Of a DNA stretch of 64,000 nucleotides, positions 1 to 11,364 are shown piece after piece (the first letter of the stretch is position 1; every line of letters begins with the position of its first letter). The stretch spans positions 62,001-126,000 of the forward strand of contig DF239343.1 in assembly GCA_000507305.1 (NCBI GenBank), given 5' to 3'. The stretch comes from Breviolum minutum Mf 1.05b.01 (taxonomy: Eukaryota > Sar > Dinophyceae > Suessiales > Symbiodiniaceae). The translations under genes were made by a program, and so were the position numbers. A model generated the notes under the pieces. The model saw only the letters and a list, made by a program, of their open reading frames with translations. It was not told where the DNA came from and ran no database searches.

Positions 1-46
1 TTATATATTACAAATTATAACGCACTTTTATTGCAAAGTTCAAATT

Positions 47-274
47 TTGAATGTCTCAAATTTCACCAGATTTCATCTTCCAATGTTCCTAAGGAAAAGC
101 TTTATCCCTGTTGCTTATGAGTTGGGAGATGATGGTCGTGTTCCTGGTTCCAACTTTGAAAATCGCCAGCGTGAGATGGTCAGCAGCCTTATGCAAGTCT
201 TCTTGGAGGAGCCTATCCTTCGAACATCCGGAAGAAGAAAAAAGCCCCGGCACATGAAAAGTATTGAACAATAA
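47..274 (+). CDS. possible exon, unknown protein
   Basis: Open frame of about 75 codons. The second half (from about 110) reads like protein, with VPGSNFENRQREMVSSL followed by a basic patch RRKKPRH before TAA. No family is recognised. It may be the last exon of a gene that starts left of the window, because the next supported exon (near 500) belongs to an ankyrin gene in another frame. The opposite strand is also open over much of this stretch. Low confidence. Confidence 0.3.
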   Translation: MNVSNFTRFHLPMFLRKSFIPVAYELGDDGRVPGSNFENRQREMVSSLMQVFLEEPILRTSGRRKKPRHMKSIEQ

Positions 275-495
275 TAACTTGCCATGTAAAATACGCGATA
301 AATGCTTGTGAAACAGAATGTTACAACATGACAATTGAAGTGTAGGTGACACTGATAAGCCCCTCATATTGCCATTTTGAAGTAGCTAGATGTTAAAAGC
401 GTCAATTTATGCCATTTGCCATCATTTGCCCATGCCAAATCAGATTTCCCATACTCTTTTTGATACATCCTATTATCTTTCCTGCCTTTCAACAC

Positions 496-2196
496 CCCGA
501 AACTGTGGCTTCAACGGAGCGCACCCTTACGCCCGAGGAGCTGAATATTGGCGTCTCACTTTCCTTATGGCGAGCTTTGCAGGAAGAGCGCTTGGATGAG
601 TGCCGACGTTTGCTACAAGACAAGGCCAGCATCGACCATTTTTAGGCTGATTGATCCATGTTTAGAAATGTTTAGAAGCTGAGTTCACTACAAAATTGTC
701 CCAGTTAAGCTGAGAACCTGCTCGTTCTTTAATTATATCGTATGTTGACCCTGACTGTAAAACGTTGGGGTTGGGGGAAGCTCTTTGTAGTTGAGCCATT
801 GCGATTGCAAAGTGTTTCAATCATGGTTCAAGCAACTTTGTATATATGAACCATCAAGGACAGCTAAGATGTGCTGGTTTGTTTTTGATGTTGGTAATTG
901 TTAGTAGCATTTTGTTGGTCCCTCCATTGGCACCAGGCTGATCCAAACATTGTGGATGGAAAGGGCAAAACTTGTTTGCACCATGCAGCGCAGGCCTTCA
1001 CTTGGTGTGCTCTCGAAGATGTTTTAATATTCACCCCCCATGCCCAATTTCACGTACACACCGCACATATAGTTATAGAATACACTGAAAAAGGAAAAAA
1101 GAAACTAAAAAATGTTGTTGAGTAAATATACTTCCTATGGATTGAAGCAGCACGCTAGTTCAACATTTGCTCCGGGCAAAGGAAGACAACATGATGAACA
1201 GATTTCACACGTTCGCCTATACATGTTCAAAACTATCGGAGCAAGAAAAAACAACATGGTATCATTGTGGTGTCTTGTCCCACCAAGAGAGGCCTTTGAT
1301 GTCTACTCTTTGAACCCACTTGGGTACAAAACAGTTGATATACCTATGTCTATACCCCAAATTGTTGGAGTGATTTTTTGATACAAATTGATACAACCCA
1401 TAGGAAATCAAGGTTTTGAAAAGTCGCATAAATCCTCAGGGTTTCCCTTCCCTAAATTGGATGACTTTTTCGAAGGCACGATCCTTGGAAGCTGCCAAGT
1501 TGCTTCTGGATTTTGGAGCTTCCCTCAGGCAGGGAGTGAACAAAAAAAGGAAAATCATCGACCTCACAAAATGGCACTGGTCAGCAAATATGATGTTAGT
1601 TTAAAAAATAAAATGGATGGTATATACCCTAAGTTAGCTATGCATATATGTACCTTGTGATTCAATTGGGAGGAAACTTTGGCAAGCTAGCAACCCATGG
1701 AGTTTAACATTATTTTTGAGGCCTACCCACCTCCATACTCGTCTCCACAATCCATCCTGTTGCAGTGCTCGTGATCACCGGGGTTGTACTCCTGCTCATG
1801 CGATACCACTGGTTGTCCCTTGGCTTTTAAAGATTTTTTGAAACCTTTGCTTTGAGCTTCCCAGGTTTCTTGTTGACTCAAATGGCGACAATGACAGTTG
1901 ATTGGATGATATTTCGTTCTTATAGAAAATTGATTGTTTTGTGACGAATTTTGGACTATAATACATAATTAGACTGTCGCATCCAGTGGTAGGTTAGATA
2001 TGTGAGTCGATGCATCTATCACAACCAATCTGAGTTCACAAACGGGACTTCGTGACTTAGCTCACCCCGTTGGGCCCCCCCGGTGGCCATAACTTATTTG
2101 GGTTTCCTGAGGCCGACGGAGTTTCTGAAACCTTACTGCATGAGTTTGCATCTCGCGATGTTGATGCTCTCTTTGAAGCGGTGTCATGGCGGCAGA
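496..2196 (+). CDS. ankyrin-repeat protein gene, five partial exons
   Basis: Exons: about 520-624, 937-993, 1476-1528, 1766-~1806 and ~2061-2196. Joined, they read RALQEERLDECRRLLQDK / ADPNIVDGKGKTCLHHAAQ / ARSLEAAKLLLDFGASL / SARDHRGCTPAHAIPL, close to two ankyrin repeats (G-x-T-x-LHxAA and AAKLLLDxGA). The fifth exon reads GFPEADGVSETLLHEF. The first three introns begin with GC (GCCAGC at 625, GCCTTC at 994, GCAGGG at 1529) and end with AG. Phases agree at all three joins: 0, 0, and 2 with a one-base start at 1766. The donor of exon 4 and the true gene ends are unclear. Ankyrin repeats bind proteins; the partner cannot be inferred. No start codon was assigned. Confidence 0.68.
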
Positions 2197-2282
2197 TGTT
2201 TGGATCTATTTCCCTGTTGGTTGTTTTTGTTGGGGTTGGGTTGTCAGGTGTTTGGTTGGCTGATTGAAACAGAGATGAAATG

Positions 2283-2392
2283 GGGGGTTCCTAAAAATGG
2301 TGGGTTTTCTCCAAATCATCCATTAAAAAATAGGGTTTTCCATTATTTTCACCATCCATTTTAAGTAATTACCCCTATTTTTGGAAACACCC
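2283..2392 (-). repeat. inverted-repeat element family A, copy 1
   Basis: About 110 bp matching, in reverse orientation, the copies at 19711 and 55218. It ends in CTATTTTTGGAAACACCC, and the start is the degraded complement GGGGGTTCCTAAAAATGG. It shares the inner words CCAAATCATCCATT and TAGGGTTTTCCATT. There is no coding capacity for a transposase, so this is MITE-like. It lies in the stretch between the ankyrin exons and the exon at 2638. Confidence 0.7.
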
Positions 2393-2637
2393 AAATAAAC
2401 AACTAAACCTTGGCGCCTATTCTTTGCAAGACATCATTGTTAATTATTGCCTATTTGTTTAAGAGAGTTTTATGGCCCTTCAGAATTCAGGTGATTTATG
2501 ATGTCGTTGTTTGAAGAAAAAGCCGACCTTGAAATGAGATGATGAGTAAACACATGTGAATTTCACAATGATTGTCACAAGGTGTCTTGACCAAACATCA
2601 CCTGGAAAAAAAAACAAAATTTGAGACCTTTCTCCAG

Positions 2638-2778
2638 CTGAGGATAAAGCTGGAGTTTCAGCAATCGAGAGGGCCTTCTTGTGGAGTCAGATTGCCAAGG
2701 AGGGTGAAGTGAATGAGCCGCTTCATACCATGTTGAAAGCAGCTCGGCAGCATCTGAATGTTCCCTTCCCCTTGTGAT
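2638..2778 (+). CDS. exon, unknown protein
   Basis: After a T/C-rich tract and CCAG, the frame (x)CT GAG GAT reads AEDKAGVSAIERAFLWSQ then IAKEGEVNEPLHTMLKAARQ and HLNVPF before TGA at about 2776. The sequence is helix-rich, and mixed charged/hydrophobic composition supports coding. It may be a downstream exon of the ankyrin gene, but the phase from the exon near 2196 could not be fixed. The reverse strand is also open here and is taken as a shadow. Confidence 0.5.
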
Positions 2779-3369
2779 CCTTGTGGCCTCAATTTTTTTG
2801 AAAAACACTCATAGGATTTGGAGGCCCCTTGGAATGTCAATTTTCCACACCAACTAAATCTGGCTTTTTTTTATATCCTTGGTTTTTTACCAAGGATATC
2901 TTGCAAAAAGAAGGCTTAGCACCTTGGCGTTTTTGGAAAATACCAAATCCTCGCGGTGAAGTTGAAAGAAACAACCACCAACTTGAAAGGAACACTTATT
3001 CCACACCCCCGAAGATGAACAGCTGGAACCTGAACATGATGGTTTTGGTTCAGATTCAAGTTTTCCTCTTCCAATTTTTTTTGGGTTTGTGTACTCTCAG
3101 GTTCGGAGAAGCCGTTGAAATCTTTCGGGGTGTATCCAACCGAGGTTGCCGGTGATTTTTTTGTTCTCAGCTTTCTGGCTGAGGATCAATCCATGATGTG
3201 GCCTCCAATGGATGAGTTTGGCATCAGAGGATTAAGTATGAGCTTTCCAGAGGCAATTTTCCGAGAAATTTCTCCAGTTTTTTTCCAAATTTCCATCAAA
3301 CGGTACTGTTTTTGTTCAGGATTTTTGGGTTTTTGTCTCTTAAGAATTGGGGCCCTTAACCAATAGTCA

Positions 3370-3599
3370 GGTGATATTTCCATGATTTTTTTACTTGTTG
3401 GAGCTTGGAAGCCATTTTTCGGAGTTGACCAGCAAGTTGGGGCAGTGAGAGGCAGCCATGTCTTGATCTTTGGATGATTGTCAGTGATAATTGCCACTCC
3501 CATCACAAGAGCTGAAGTTGACATCAACAAAATCATGGCACAAATGACGAATGAGATCATTTTTGCCAAATTTTCCAATTTCTTGAATGATACAAGTTA
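3370..3599 (+). CDS. exon-like open frame with one internal TGA
   Basis: One frame reads SMIFLLVGAWKPFFGVDQ then QVGAVRGSHVLIFG, a TGA at about 3471, and continues LSVIIATPITRAEVDINK then IMAQMTNEIIFAKFSNFLN to TAA at 3597-3599. Both halves look like protein. The TGA probably sits in or beside an unrecognised intron. The reverse strand is equally open (3481-3723, with GPISQGGTSSAFHLEMRR), so strand is uncertain. No family is recognised. The exon-like frame upstream at 3110-3200 (GSEKPLKSFGVYPTEVAG) may belong to the same gene. Confidence 0.33.
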
Positions 3600-4058
3600 A
3601 ATTGGAAATAGGCTCGGTTTGAATCACAAATTCATGGCGACGCATCTCTAGATGAAATGCACTGCTTGTTCCACCTTGGCTGATAGGCCCTTCCATCGTC
3701 CAATCATGGTCGGGTGGAGCCACGAAGATTGCACTTCAATGGAATGGTGAGAACGATCTATGTGGTGCACCCGCAATTTGTTAATGGAGATCCTTTGCTC
3801 TACTTAGGCCTGTTGGGATAAGGTGGATGGATGATGGATGATGTGAGGATGATGATTTTTGAAGGGAAGCTGACATTGGAATAGAAAACAAAGTATGTAC
3901 TGTATACTGTGGGTTGAAATCCACTGGTGAATGTGTGCGAGAGAGAATGCTTCTGGTGTGCTAGATTCATCGAATGACCAGCCGATGATGAGTATCTTTG
4001 ATCTAATTTGCTCACTGCTTGTATTGATGCCGTCATTTTGTTTTCTCCTTGCTCTCAG

Positions 4059-4272
4059 AGCTCCTCAATTTGCCAATACTTGTGCAGTGATGTGCAGTGA
4101 ATATAGTGTTTCGGCACATTTTGGCGAACAAAGCTTGCACCAACTGGATACAACTTCTTTTGAGACAAGACTAGCCAGGTTTTTGCCGTTTGATGCCTTG
4201 GCCATTGCAAGAGCCTGCTTTGCGCATTTTGGCCAACAAGCTCAACCGCCGAATTTTCTGCATCTGCTCTGA
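4059..4272 (+). CDS. terminal exon, unknown protein
   Basis: Starts after TTTTCTCCTTGCTCTCAG and is open for 71 codons to TGA at 4270-4272. It reads APQFANTCAVMCSEYSVS then AHFGEQSLHQLDTTSFETRL and ARFLPFDALAIARACFAHF. An AHFGEQ/AHFGQQ word occurs twice, about 100 bases apart, so part of the exon may be an internal duplication. The two other forward frames close quickly. No known domain is recognised. Confidence 0.45.
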
Positions 4273-4731
4273 ATGTGTACCTGAACTGAAACATGTGAAC
4301 CATTCCAATTTCTGAAGGCTGATGTGAGGCGATGGGAAAAAGGATTCAGTGATTCACGTCACTTCTTTTTGATCAAAGTTGGAACCCTTCGAATTTCAAC
4401 TAAAAATGGTTTGTGTACTACAGTATCTGAATTTAATTCATGTTGGTAAAATCTTAGCAATGTTTATTGGGCATTTTTTTGGTCCAGAATGACAAAGATT
4501 ATTATGGCACTTCCATGCACCTTCAACATCTTCAAGTGGTCCTAACTTGGATAGTTATCATCAACCATGTTCATCAGATTCGTTGAGTCCCGAACATTTT
4601 GTTACGGAGTTCATATATACACATTACACTGTTTCTTTTTGAAGTGTATGACTTCCGCAGTCATTGAAGTTTTTCTGCGCACAGTTTGAAACGTTGTTAA
4701 GCTCCAAATTTCAGCTCCCAGCCCCATAAAG

Positions 4732-4903
4732 TCCATTCCTGGAAGATGAAGTTGGTCCACTTGAGGTCAACCCCGAGCTGCTACTGGCAGATGACATTGA
4801 TAGTCATGGCCAAGCCTTCTACACAGATTTGTACACCATGATCGACACTCTACCGTTACCCTACCGGTCAGATTCTGAGCCAGCCTATGGAACATCACAG
4901 TGA
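4732..4903 (+). CDS. acidic exon, unknown protein
   Basis: A 57-codon open stretch reading PFLEDEVGPLEVNPELLLAD then DIDSHGQAFYTDLYTMID and TLPLPYRSDSEPAYGTSQ, ending at TGA 4901-4903. An in-frame TAA lies directly upstream, so the exon must start at the AG at 4730-4731. It is strongly acidic. It lies about 200 bases before the CRAL-TRIO-like exon and may be in the same gene, since the stop could be avoided by a donor just before it. No family is assigned. Confidence 0.5.
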
Positions 4904-5109
4904 GACATGTTCGTTTAATGTCGCTTTGCAGTATACGAACTGGAAGCACCAACACTTCATGCTCAGAACTTGAAACAACCAAGACCCTTTCTAAACATTA
5001 TATATAATTAGTATGACTTGATTTTTTCACTTCCGATTGCATGCCTCAAACATGCATCATTCATCATGATTCATTATGGTATTTTAAAGATCACCCGTGA
5101 TGGCACAAA

Positions 5110-5250
5110 CTGAGGTTGGTTCTCATCGATAGCACCTTTGGTGTTGGAACTCCCCTGCTTTGGAAGCTGCAAGAGAGACTGAAACATGTGCTGATCATCA
5201 ATCCTAGTTACATTTTCAGGACTGTTTCTGGTTTCCACTTCTCAAGAGAG
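5110..5250 (+). CDS. CRAL-TRIO (Sec14)-like exon
   Basis: The frame reads LRLVLIDSTFGVGTPLLWKL then QERLKHVLIINPSYIFRTVS and GFHF. The pattern of a hydrophobic strand with ID, an amphipathic helix ending ERL, then a strand hhIINxPxxFRT, matches the central part of CRAL-TRIO lipid-binding domains, where the usual motif is YPERLxxhyIINAPWxF. These domains carry phospholipids or other small lipids between membranes. Only this one exon shows the similarity. The flanking exons (4732-4903 before, 6385-7661 after) were not joined by phase. A GA repeat begins at the 3' side. Profile similarity was judged by eye only. Confidence 0.4.
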
Positions 5251-5268
5251 AGAGAGAGAGAGAGAGCT
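5245..5268. repeat. (GA)n microsatellite
   Basis: Run of alternating G and A, about 24 bp, at the 3' edge of the CRAL-TRIO-like exon. A second (GA)n run of similar length lies at 10431-10450. Confidence 0.9.
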
Positions 5269-6384
5269 TCAAACCTGTCAATAGCTTGATGATTTTGTTG
5301 TTGGATTCATCAATCAATCAATATGCGAAGTTGTGTGTTTTTTTTTTTCGGTGGGATACTTCATGAAGACGAGCAAGTCTATATAGAAACTTCAACGTTT
5401 ATCGAATGGATTTATGCACTGAAGCAGAGAAAATCACGTGTTCACAAGTGGGGCGTTTGCCATGTTGCAGGAACAGCATGATGCCAGACAATTCGATGCA
5501 TCAGGCGCGATGGGACGGTGTCTCCGCTATCACACAAGTGACATGCACAAGAAATGGGATGTAAATGTTGCCCAATATGATCAACTCCCAAATGATTTCT
5601 GTTTCAGAGATTCAACTCCTCTGTTGCGGTTTGAATCTTTGCCCTGGCAAACCACCCAAACTTCAACGTGGATACGGATAGCGGCTATAACTGTATTTTT
5701 TGATGGCTGAAACATGAGAAGACACCCGCCAATAACTTTCAACAGGGGTTTCCCCCCTTAAAATAAAGACAACACCATTTCCAAATATAAAACCATCAAC
5801 TGGCTGCCATCGCCAGAAAACCCATGGGATTTTTTTACCATAAATTCCCCTGAAACATCAAAGATTTACCTTGGAGCTGACAGATTCTTCTGAAAAGATC
5901 CACGCAGCTTTCAGAGTTGGCTCGTTCCAGAGTCACGTGGAGAAAGGTGGAGTCCAAAATCTGGACGGGTGGACAGTTGGGGGTGGAACACATATCCAAA
6001 AAGAGACTCCAGAAAAGCCGGTTTTGTTACAACATTTCATTTGTAAGGACCTGTTCTGAAATGATTTTTTGAGAAATTTGTGATACACAACTTTAGATGC
6101 AAAGCTATACTGAAATTATATCTGAAATTATATTTTTTCAGTACATTTAAGATACATCTAAATTATAGAATTTCACTATAAGTATAGATTCGTACATACC
6201 AAAAACTCTTTCGGGGGCCCTCACCTGGATGTATCAAGTTTTGGAGCTTCCAAGCTGTTCATGGCTGAAACAGGGGTTTTCCCTCGCTGTTAAACTGAGG
6301 ATTTTTCGGTATCATGAAAAAAATTACCCTCAATTTTTCACAAAGTCGTGAAGTTCATGATCAAGTCCTGAAGAAGAAAACAAC

Positions 6385-7661
6385 ATTCTCAGAAACAACT
6401 GGGCCACTCAGCTTCTTTTGCAACAGTCCATTTGGAGTTGTTGTTGTTGCCACTTGTCCGAGTTACCAAGGACATCAAGACCATGGTGAAAAACCTGGGT
6501 GATTTTGCAGCTTCGTTGTCTTTGTCAAAGGCACAGAGTGAATCTGCCAAACAATATCAGCGCTTTGGCGGAAGAAATCATGGAACCTTTGGTATTCCTA
6601 AAATCTGGGATGAAAATGATGGTAAACCATGGGGAAAAATTCATATCAGCCGGGAGCCTTGTGGGAAATGGGTATCGTAATTTTTTGTACAAGCCAACTG
6701 GGGTCCAAGATATCTCAACTATCTAGGCCCTAGGCTGCATGCAAAAATCCTTCTTCCAAGTTCATTTAGAGAGATCTCAAGGGAATGTCGAATCAAATAT
6801 CCACAAACAACGAACTCCCCCGGAAAAGACTGCTGGACTTCTTCCAGATCACAGAATCTTCACTAACTTGTGCCTTTTTATTGGTAACTCTTCTCTCCCC
6901 AATATGAACATCTCACAACTGCCAATCAGACCAAAGCACAGATTGTTCAGTCACGAAGCTGACCACGAATATTTCACAATAAGTAGGCATACTTTTTGAA
7001 ACTATTGGGCATAAATTATATCAACAAATCGGAGTCACCAGTCACCTCTCCTATTCTGGCCACTGCCACATCCTCCAGGTTTCTGTTGGATGAGTTTGAG
7101 AGTGGCCTCAAGGGTGCATCAGACATATTTTGGCATATGTCAGTTGGCCATTCCCTTTGGAACTTCAAGCACTTGACTCCCTTGCCACTTGGTGAGGGGT
7201 CAGCCGTGAAAAATCCCCTGTTTCTTTGTTAACAACCTGTTGGTTTACTAGCCAAAGGTAGGTACCAAAATCTGGAATTCCTTCGCTGAAACCTCACTGA
7301 GGTTAGCTACCTTACCACCTTGGCGGCCACATCATTCAGTGGTCACTTGACAGCATATGTTTTTTGTTGCAGTTATTTGCCCAAAAAGGGCTTCGAATTT
7401 GCCATGTTCTCTTTCGGAAACTTCGGCAATGTTTACATATACAGTAAATTTGGATGGTAATCATAATCTGTATATTTTAGCATTTTCTTTTGGAAAAGCT
7501 AGGTCCAGGTGAAGATCCCTAAGTTTTGCCGCATGGGATCCCCAAACATCGGCACCCGCAGCAGGACATCATCATTGCGTATGGCAGCCACACACCTGCA
7601 TTGTCAGTCCAGGATGCCACCTACAATTTACAGGACCGACCAACAGATGATCGTTTCGGCT
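6385..7661 (+). CDS. exon cluster, unknown protein
   Basis: Three coding-like stretches. (1) About 6385-6720: LELLLLPLVRVTKDIKTMVK then NLGDFAASLSLSKAQSE in one frame, overlapping ISALAEEIMEPLVFLKSGMK in another, so an internal intron or frame choice is unresolved. (2) About 7079-7230: FLLDEFESGLKGASDIFWHM. (3) About 7520-7661: DIIIAYGSHTPALSVQDATY then NLQDRPTDDRFG and TGA, which looks like a last exon, although a second frame is also open there. They follow the CRAL-TRIO-like exon and may belong to the same gene. No domain is recognised. Confidence 0.35.
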
Positions 7662-8479
7662 GACAGGGTTGACAGCTAACCAACCTTTTTTAAGCATCAT
7701 TTGAAATAGAAAACGTGCTGGTAGATGATTGATGTTTTTTTGGTTTGAGATGATGTTTTTATGATGTTTTTAGATGGTTATTTGCCAACCTATGGATGTT
7801 TTATGGTTTTGATTGATGTTTGCCTGTTTCAGCGTTTCACTGATGTGACCTTTCACATCAGATTCCCATCCATGGTAGGTTGACAATTTGATTTGGTGAC
7901 TTGTGTCACATGGCGGAACATCTTGAACCAAGTTTGTTTTCCTGCCGGTAGTTGTACCATACACTATTAAATGTGCACTTGTTTTTCCTGATTTGCTTCT
8001 CTACTTTCTTGGGTCGTTTGTTTATTCAATAGTTCCGATGGCTGTTTTTCTTGGTGATTTGGAAACCTTTTGATATTTCCCAAGTTCGAATCCTTTCCAA
8101 AGCTACCAGGAACCAAATCACCAAACCATTGGATAATTTTTAAGTCTTCAAAATACAGAAGTATAACCAGTAAAATCCACTGAACTGTACGTATAATTAC
8201 CGTATGTTCTTGCAAGCTTTTTATTTCTTCCATGACTTCTATTACTCATCCGAAACCAGGAAATGCTACCGGGTTCCCTCACCGCTTGTATCGGTATGAG
8301 TTCCTGGCTTTGGCACATCGAAGGCGGCGTAATGCGGAGATTGATATCGGTATGGGGAGCTAAAGGCCCTACACCAAAATGATTCAAAATGGGGAGTTAA
8401 AAGTAAAAGGAACCTGAACAAAAAAATCTCTAAAAATCAGTGGTTACTAAAGAAATCTGACTGACTTTTTTTGGTGCAG
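7662..8479. other. apparently non-coding stretch
   Basis: AT-rich with repeated words such as GATGTTTT and TGATGTTT. Reverse-strand open frames lack convincing composition. I see no gene here. Confidence 0.4.
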
Positions 8480-8541
8480 GACCGAAAAAACAGAAGTCAA
8501 GTGATGACATTGTGGATGACTTGGGAACTTTCTCGAATTGA
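8480..8541 (+). CDS. short terminal exon with basic-acidic tail
   Basis: Follows a T-rich tract ending TTTTTTTGGTGCAG. Reads PKKQKSSDDIVDDLGTFSN then TGA at 8539-8541. The PKKQK word resembles a basic nuclear-localisation patch, followed by an acidic stretch. It is probably the C-terminus of a gene whose earlier exons lie to the left. No family is assigned. Confidence 0.45.
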
Positions 8542-9059
8542 CAAACACATGTGTGGCACAAAAATTCGAATTCACAGATATATCATCGTCCCAAGTTGGA
8601 TGTAGATGGACCAGAGTGTCCTGTCCGCCGTTGGGGACAGGTGTCAATGCAGTACTTGAGGTTGCGCGTTTGACAGAACTTATGTGCATCTTGGATGTCA
8701 AAGGCTCCAAATTTTTGGGGAGATTTTGTGTGCTTCTGTTCGTTATGAAGAGTAATTGGCCTGGTTGATTGGTGGTTCCTGAAGGGTATCCAATAATGAA
8801 ATTATATGGCATAAGATCTGTCAATGGAGATTGCAAAATGCCAAAGTACCCGTTGCCAAATCACCAATGAAGCTTCAGAATTCACATTATATCGGTATAT
8901 TTCTTCAATCACTGATGTATTCCTAAACGTTTTCTCCAACGAAATGGCACAATTCCCCCAACTAAAAGAAGCCAAAAGGGTTAATCATTTGAGGTTACCA
9001 TCCAAGGAATCCCATGTTGTTTGAGCTTTTCCACGTGGCTTGAGGTAAGTCAAACGTCG

Positions 9060-9168
9060 GCACGGAGTCGTTAAATGCAATGTTGGTGACACAACACAGC
9101 CCAACGTCCACGAGATCTATGCCAAGCAAATCTCCAGTGACATGTTTGCAGGGAAGAATTTATCATGA
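9060..9168 (+). CDS. exon, unknown protein
   Basis: Reads VVKCNVGDTTQPNVHEIYAK then QISSDMFAGKNLS and TGA. The acceptor is probably the AG near 9072, because a TAA lies in frame at about 9045. Just upstream, 8991-9043 reads EVTIQGIPCCLSFSTWLE followed by a consensus GTAAGT. The two cannot be joined directly, since that would leave an intron of under 30 bases. It may be the end of the gene to the left. Confidence 0.42.
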
Positions 9169-9195
9169 TTTTGTGAAGCATTCTTGTTTTATGTG

Positions 9196-9257
9196 TTGTT
9201 CTTCTTCTTCTTCTTCTTGTTGTTGTTGTTGTTCTTGTTCTTGTTCTTGTTCTTTTT
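9196..9257. repeat. (TTC)n/(TTG)n compound microsatellite
   Basis: About 60 bp of TTC, then TTG, then TTGTTC units. It creates a spurious Arg/Thr/Glu-rich open frame on the reverse strand. Confidence 0.9.
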
Positions 9258-9305
9258 GACAGGGTCTGCACAAGTGAAGAGTTGACGTACAACTGATGCT
9301 GCTGA

Positions 9306-11364
9306 ATGTCGTTGTCAAAGACTCCAAACATATCAGAAAATCCAGTGAAACTCCGTCAATGGATGGAAAATGCGTTATCCAACTTAGTTGGGCAGCGCCA
9401 AGAGCAAGCCGCGTCCAACGCTGATGCGGCACATGTCTTCATTGAAATCTGGTGACATCGCAGAGTCCTTAAACAAGGTGGGGATGCTGGAAACCTTGCT
9501 ATGAAAACTGTCCCAGTGGATTCACTAGTGAATTCTCATGGATTTCCAACGCAGGAATGCCGCATTGGGATGTATTTTTCAGCCCTCCTGAAGTTACTTT
9601 TCCAACATACTCTTCTTAAACTAACAGCTCGCACCTGAATCAATGCCAGGCCAGTAGCATGACGTAGCGATGGAGCTGAGAAGCAGAGATGGCCAACATC
9701 CATGACATGACATGACAATCAAACATGGAAGAATGAGATGAGACTCGATGTTCTCTGTGGAGTTTCAGAGTCTTGTTAACGCTTGTTAAGTTGTTTTTTT
9801 GGCCAAGAACTCAAAACTGAAATTAGGCGCTCCAATATGTAGCGCTGCAATGACCATGTGCCAAAAAAAGACGCTCCTATGTGGAGTGTGCTGCCCAACA
9901 ATGATGTAAGTCGGAGATGTATGACAAATGTCGCATGTATAATGGTACATATTCGGAACATATGATTATGCAGTTGTATCGATATGATGTAATCATACGG
10001 TTGAATATGATTGCATTATTTTGCAGTATCTTTTGTATACAAGTAGCAAACATTCCCTTCAATTTCAATGACTTTCATCATAACATGTCCTTCTCATCTT
10101 GAGTTCATAGTCCGCAGCTGAGTTCAGTCATCTTAAGGCAGTGGTGCAACGAGAAGACCTGGGCGAGGAGACCTTTGAGAGTCTTGGGCCTGGTGATTTG
10201 ACATCGTGGGATGTCATGCCTTTCAGGTGGCGGAGGGTTGAAGGCTTGAAGGTTCATTGTTGATGCCCACCCCCCCCACTTACCAGTTCTTACCATGTTT
10301 ATATTATAACACCAAGTGGGCCCCTACTAGCCCCTAGTTCTAACGTAGGGGTTCATAACTCGCGTTTGTAACTAGTAGGGACACACTTTGTAATATTATA
10401 TATACGATTATTATTTACCTACATTTGAAGAGAGAGAGAGAGAGAGAGAGGATGTAAACAAAATCTCTGATGGATTACTGTACTTTCAACATATTTAAGC
10501 GTCCCAAGTGGTTAGTTTAGGGTTTTAGACATAGAATCCATACAAACATCAGTAGGCTGTAGTTAGTTTTTATCTTTTGGATCTTTGTTGGCCAGGATGA
10601 TGTGTGACAGATGCCTTTATTTACCGTACTTGTCAAGCTCCAAAATTTGTTTACAGATCAAAAGAACTGACACGTGAGAGAAAGAGATGTTGAGGTACTC
10701 AAAAGACACACATGTCATCATTGCTGCCATACATTTGTGCAACTGCTTATGGTTAAATAAGGACTTTTAGAACCATAGCACAATGCAGTACAAAGGAATG
10801 GCACCCTCAGGTCCATACCCCACCTCTTTTTGGGCCTCATGACATCAGGAATTTCTGCAGAGATGAGAACATTCCACTTCGTTTGCTTTACACTGCAATG
10901 CCCGGGGAGGCCGGGCAACAACCGGGCCCGGCCGAAGAAAAACCATGAGAAAACCACCTCCGAATCGAAACCTGTCGGTCGGAGCCTCCTGAGAGGCCAA
11001 TGGAGCTGCTGGTCCTTGCAGGGTGAACATCTATGAAGTGAAGAGTGACGATCTGACTGCGGACAAAAAGAGAATGCTAAGTCTGCGCGGCAGCTGGTGA
11101 GGAAGGGAGGCATCAATGACATGACTCATGACTGAAGGCCATGATGAAATAGCGTGAAATAGGATGATATGATGATCATCCTGCTTTTTTGGAGTTTCGA
11201 TCTACTTGTTTCAATCACGATAATCATACTCCACATCCTTTCCAAGATGTTCCCCCAAATCTCAAAAGATAAAAGTCATTCACAGCAGGTGGGCAACAGA
11301 AGAGCCAAGGCATCCGGGGTGCACCGGGAATGTTGATGACTTTGCAAGACATCAAAGATGATTA
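9306..11364 (+). CDS. multi-exon gene, unknown protein
   Basis: The first exon starts at ATG 9306: an in-frame TGA precedes it immediately and no AG intervenes, so this Met is likely the initiator. It reads MSLSKTPNISENPVKLRQWM then ENALSNLVGQRQEQAASNAD and AAHVFIEIW. Later exons are 10118-10227 (EFSHLKAVVQREDLGEETFE then SLGPGDLTSWDVMPF, closing at CAG|GTGGCG), about 11023-11100 (VNIYEVKSDDLTADKKRML then SLRGSW and TGA) and about 11288-11364 (GGQQKSQGIRGAPGMLMTL then QDIKDD and TAA). The last two may be alternative ends or separate exons. The phase between exon 1 and 10118 does not match, so an exon is missing from this model. No family is recognised. Confidence 0.5.

Noticed and set aside
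3370..3599. In-frame TGA at about 3471 as a selenocysteine codon
   Set aside because: No selenoprotein family match and no recognisable SECIS hairpin downstream; an unrecognised intron is simpler, and the strand itself is uncertain.
3481..3723. Reverse-strand gene with GPISQGGTSSAFHLEMRR
   Set aside because: Reads well, but overlaps a forward frame, has no ATG (starts GTG) and no splice support; the rest of the window is forward.
10310..10380. Inverted repeat GGGCCCCTACTAG ... CTAGTAGGGACA
   Set aside because: Arms are short and mismatched; kept out as a separate element.
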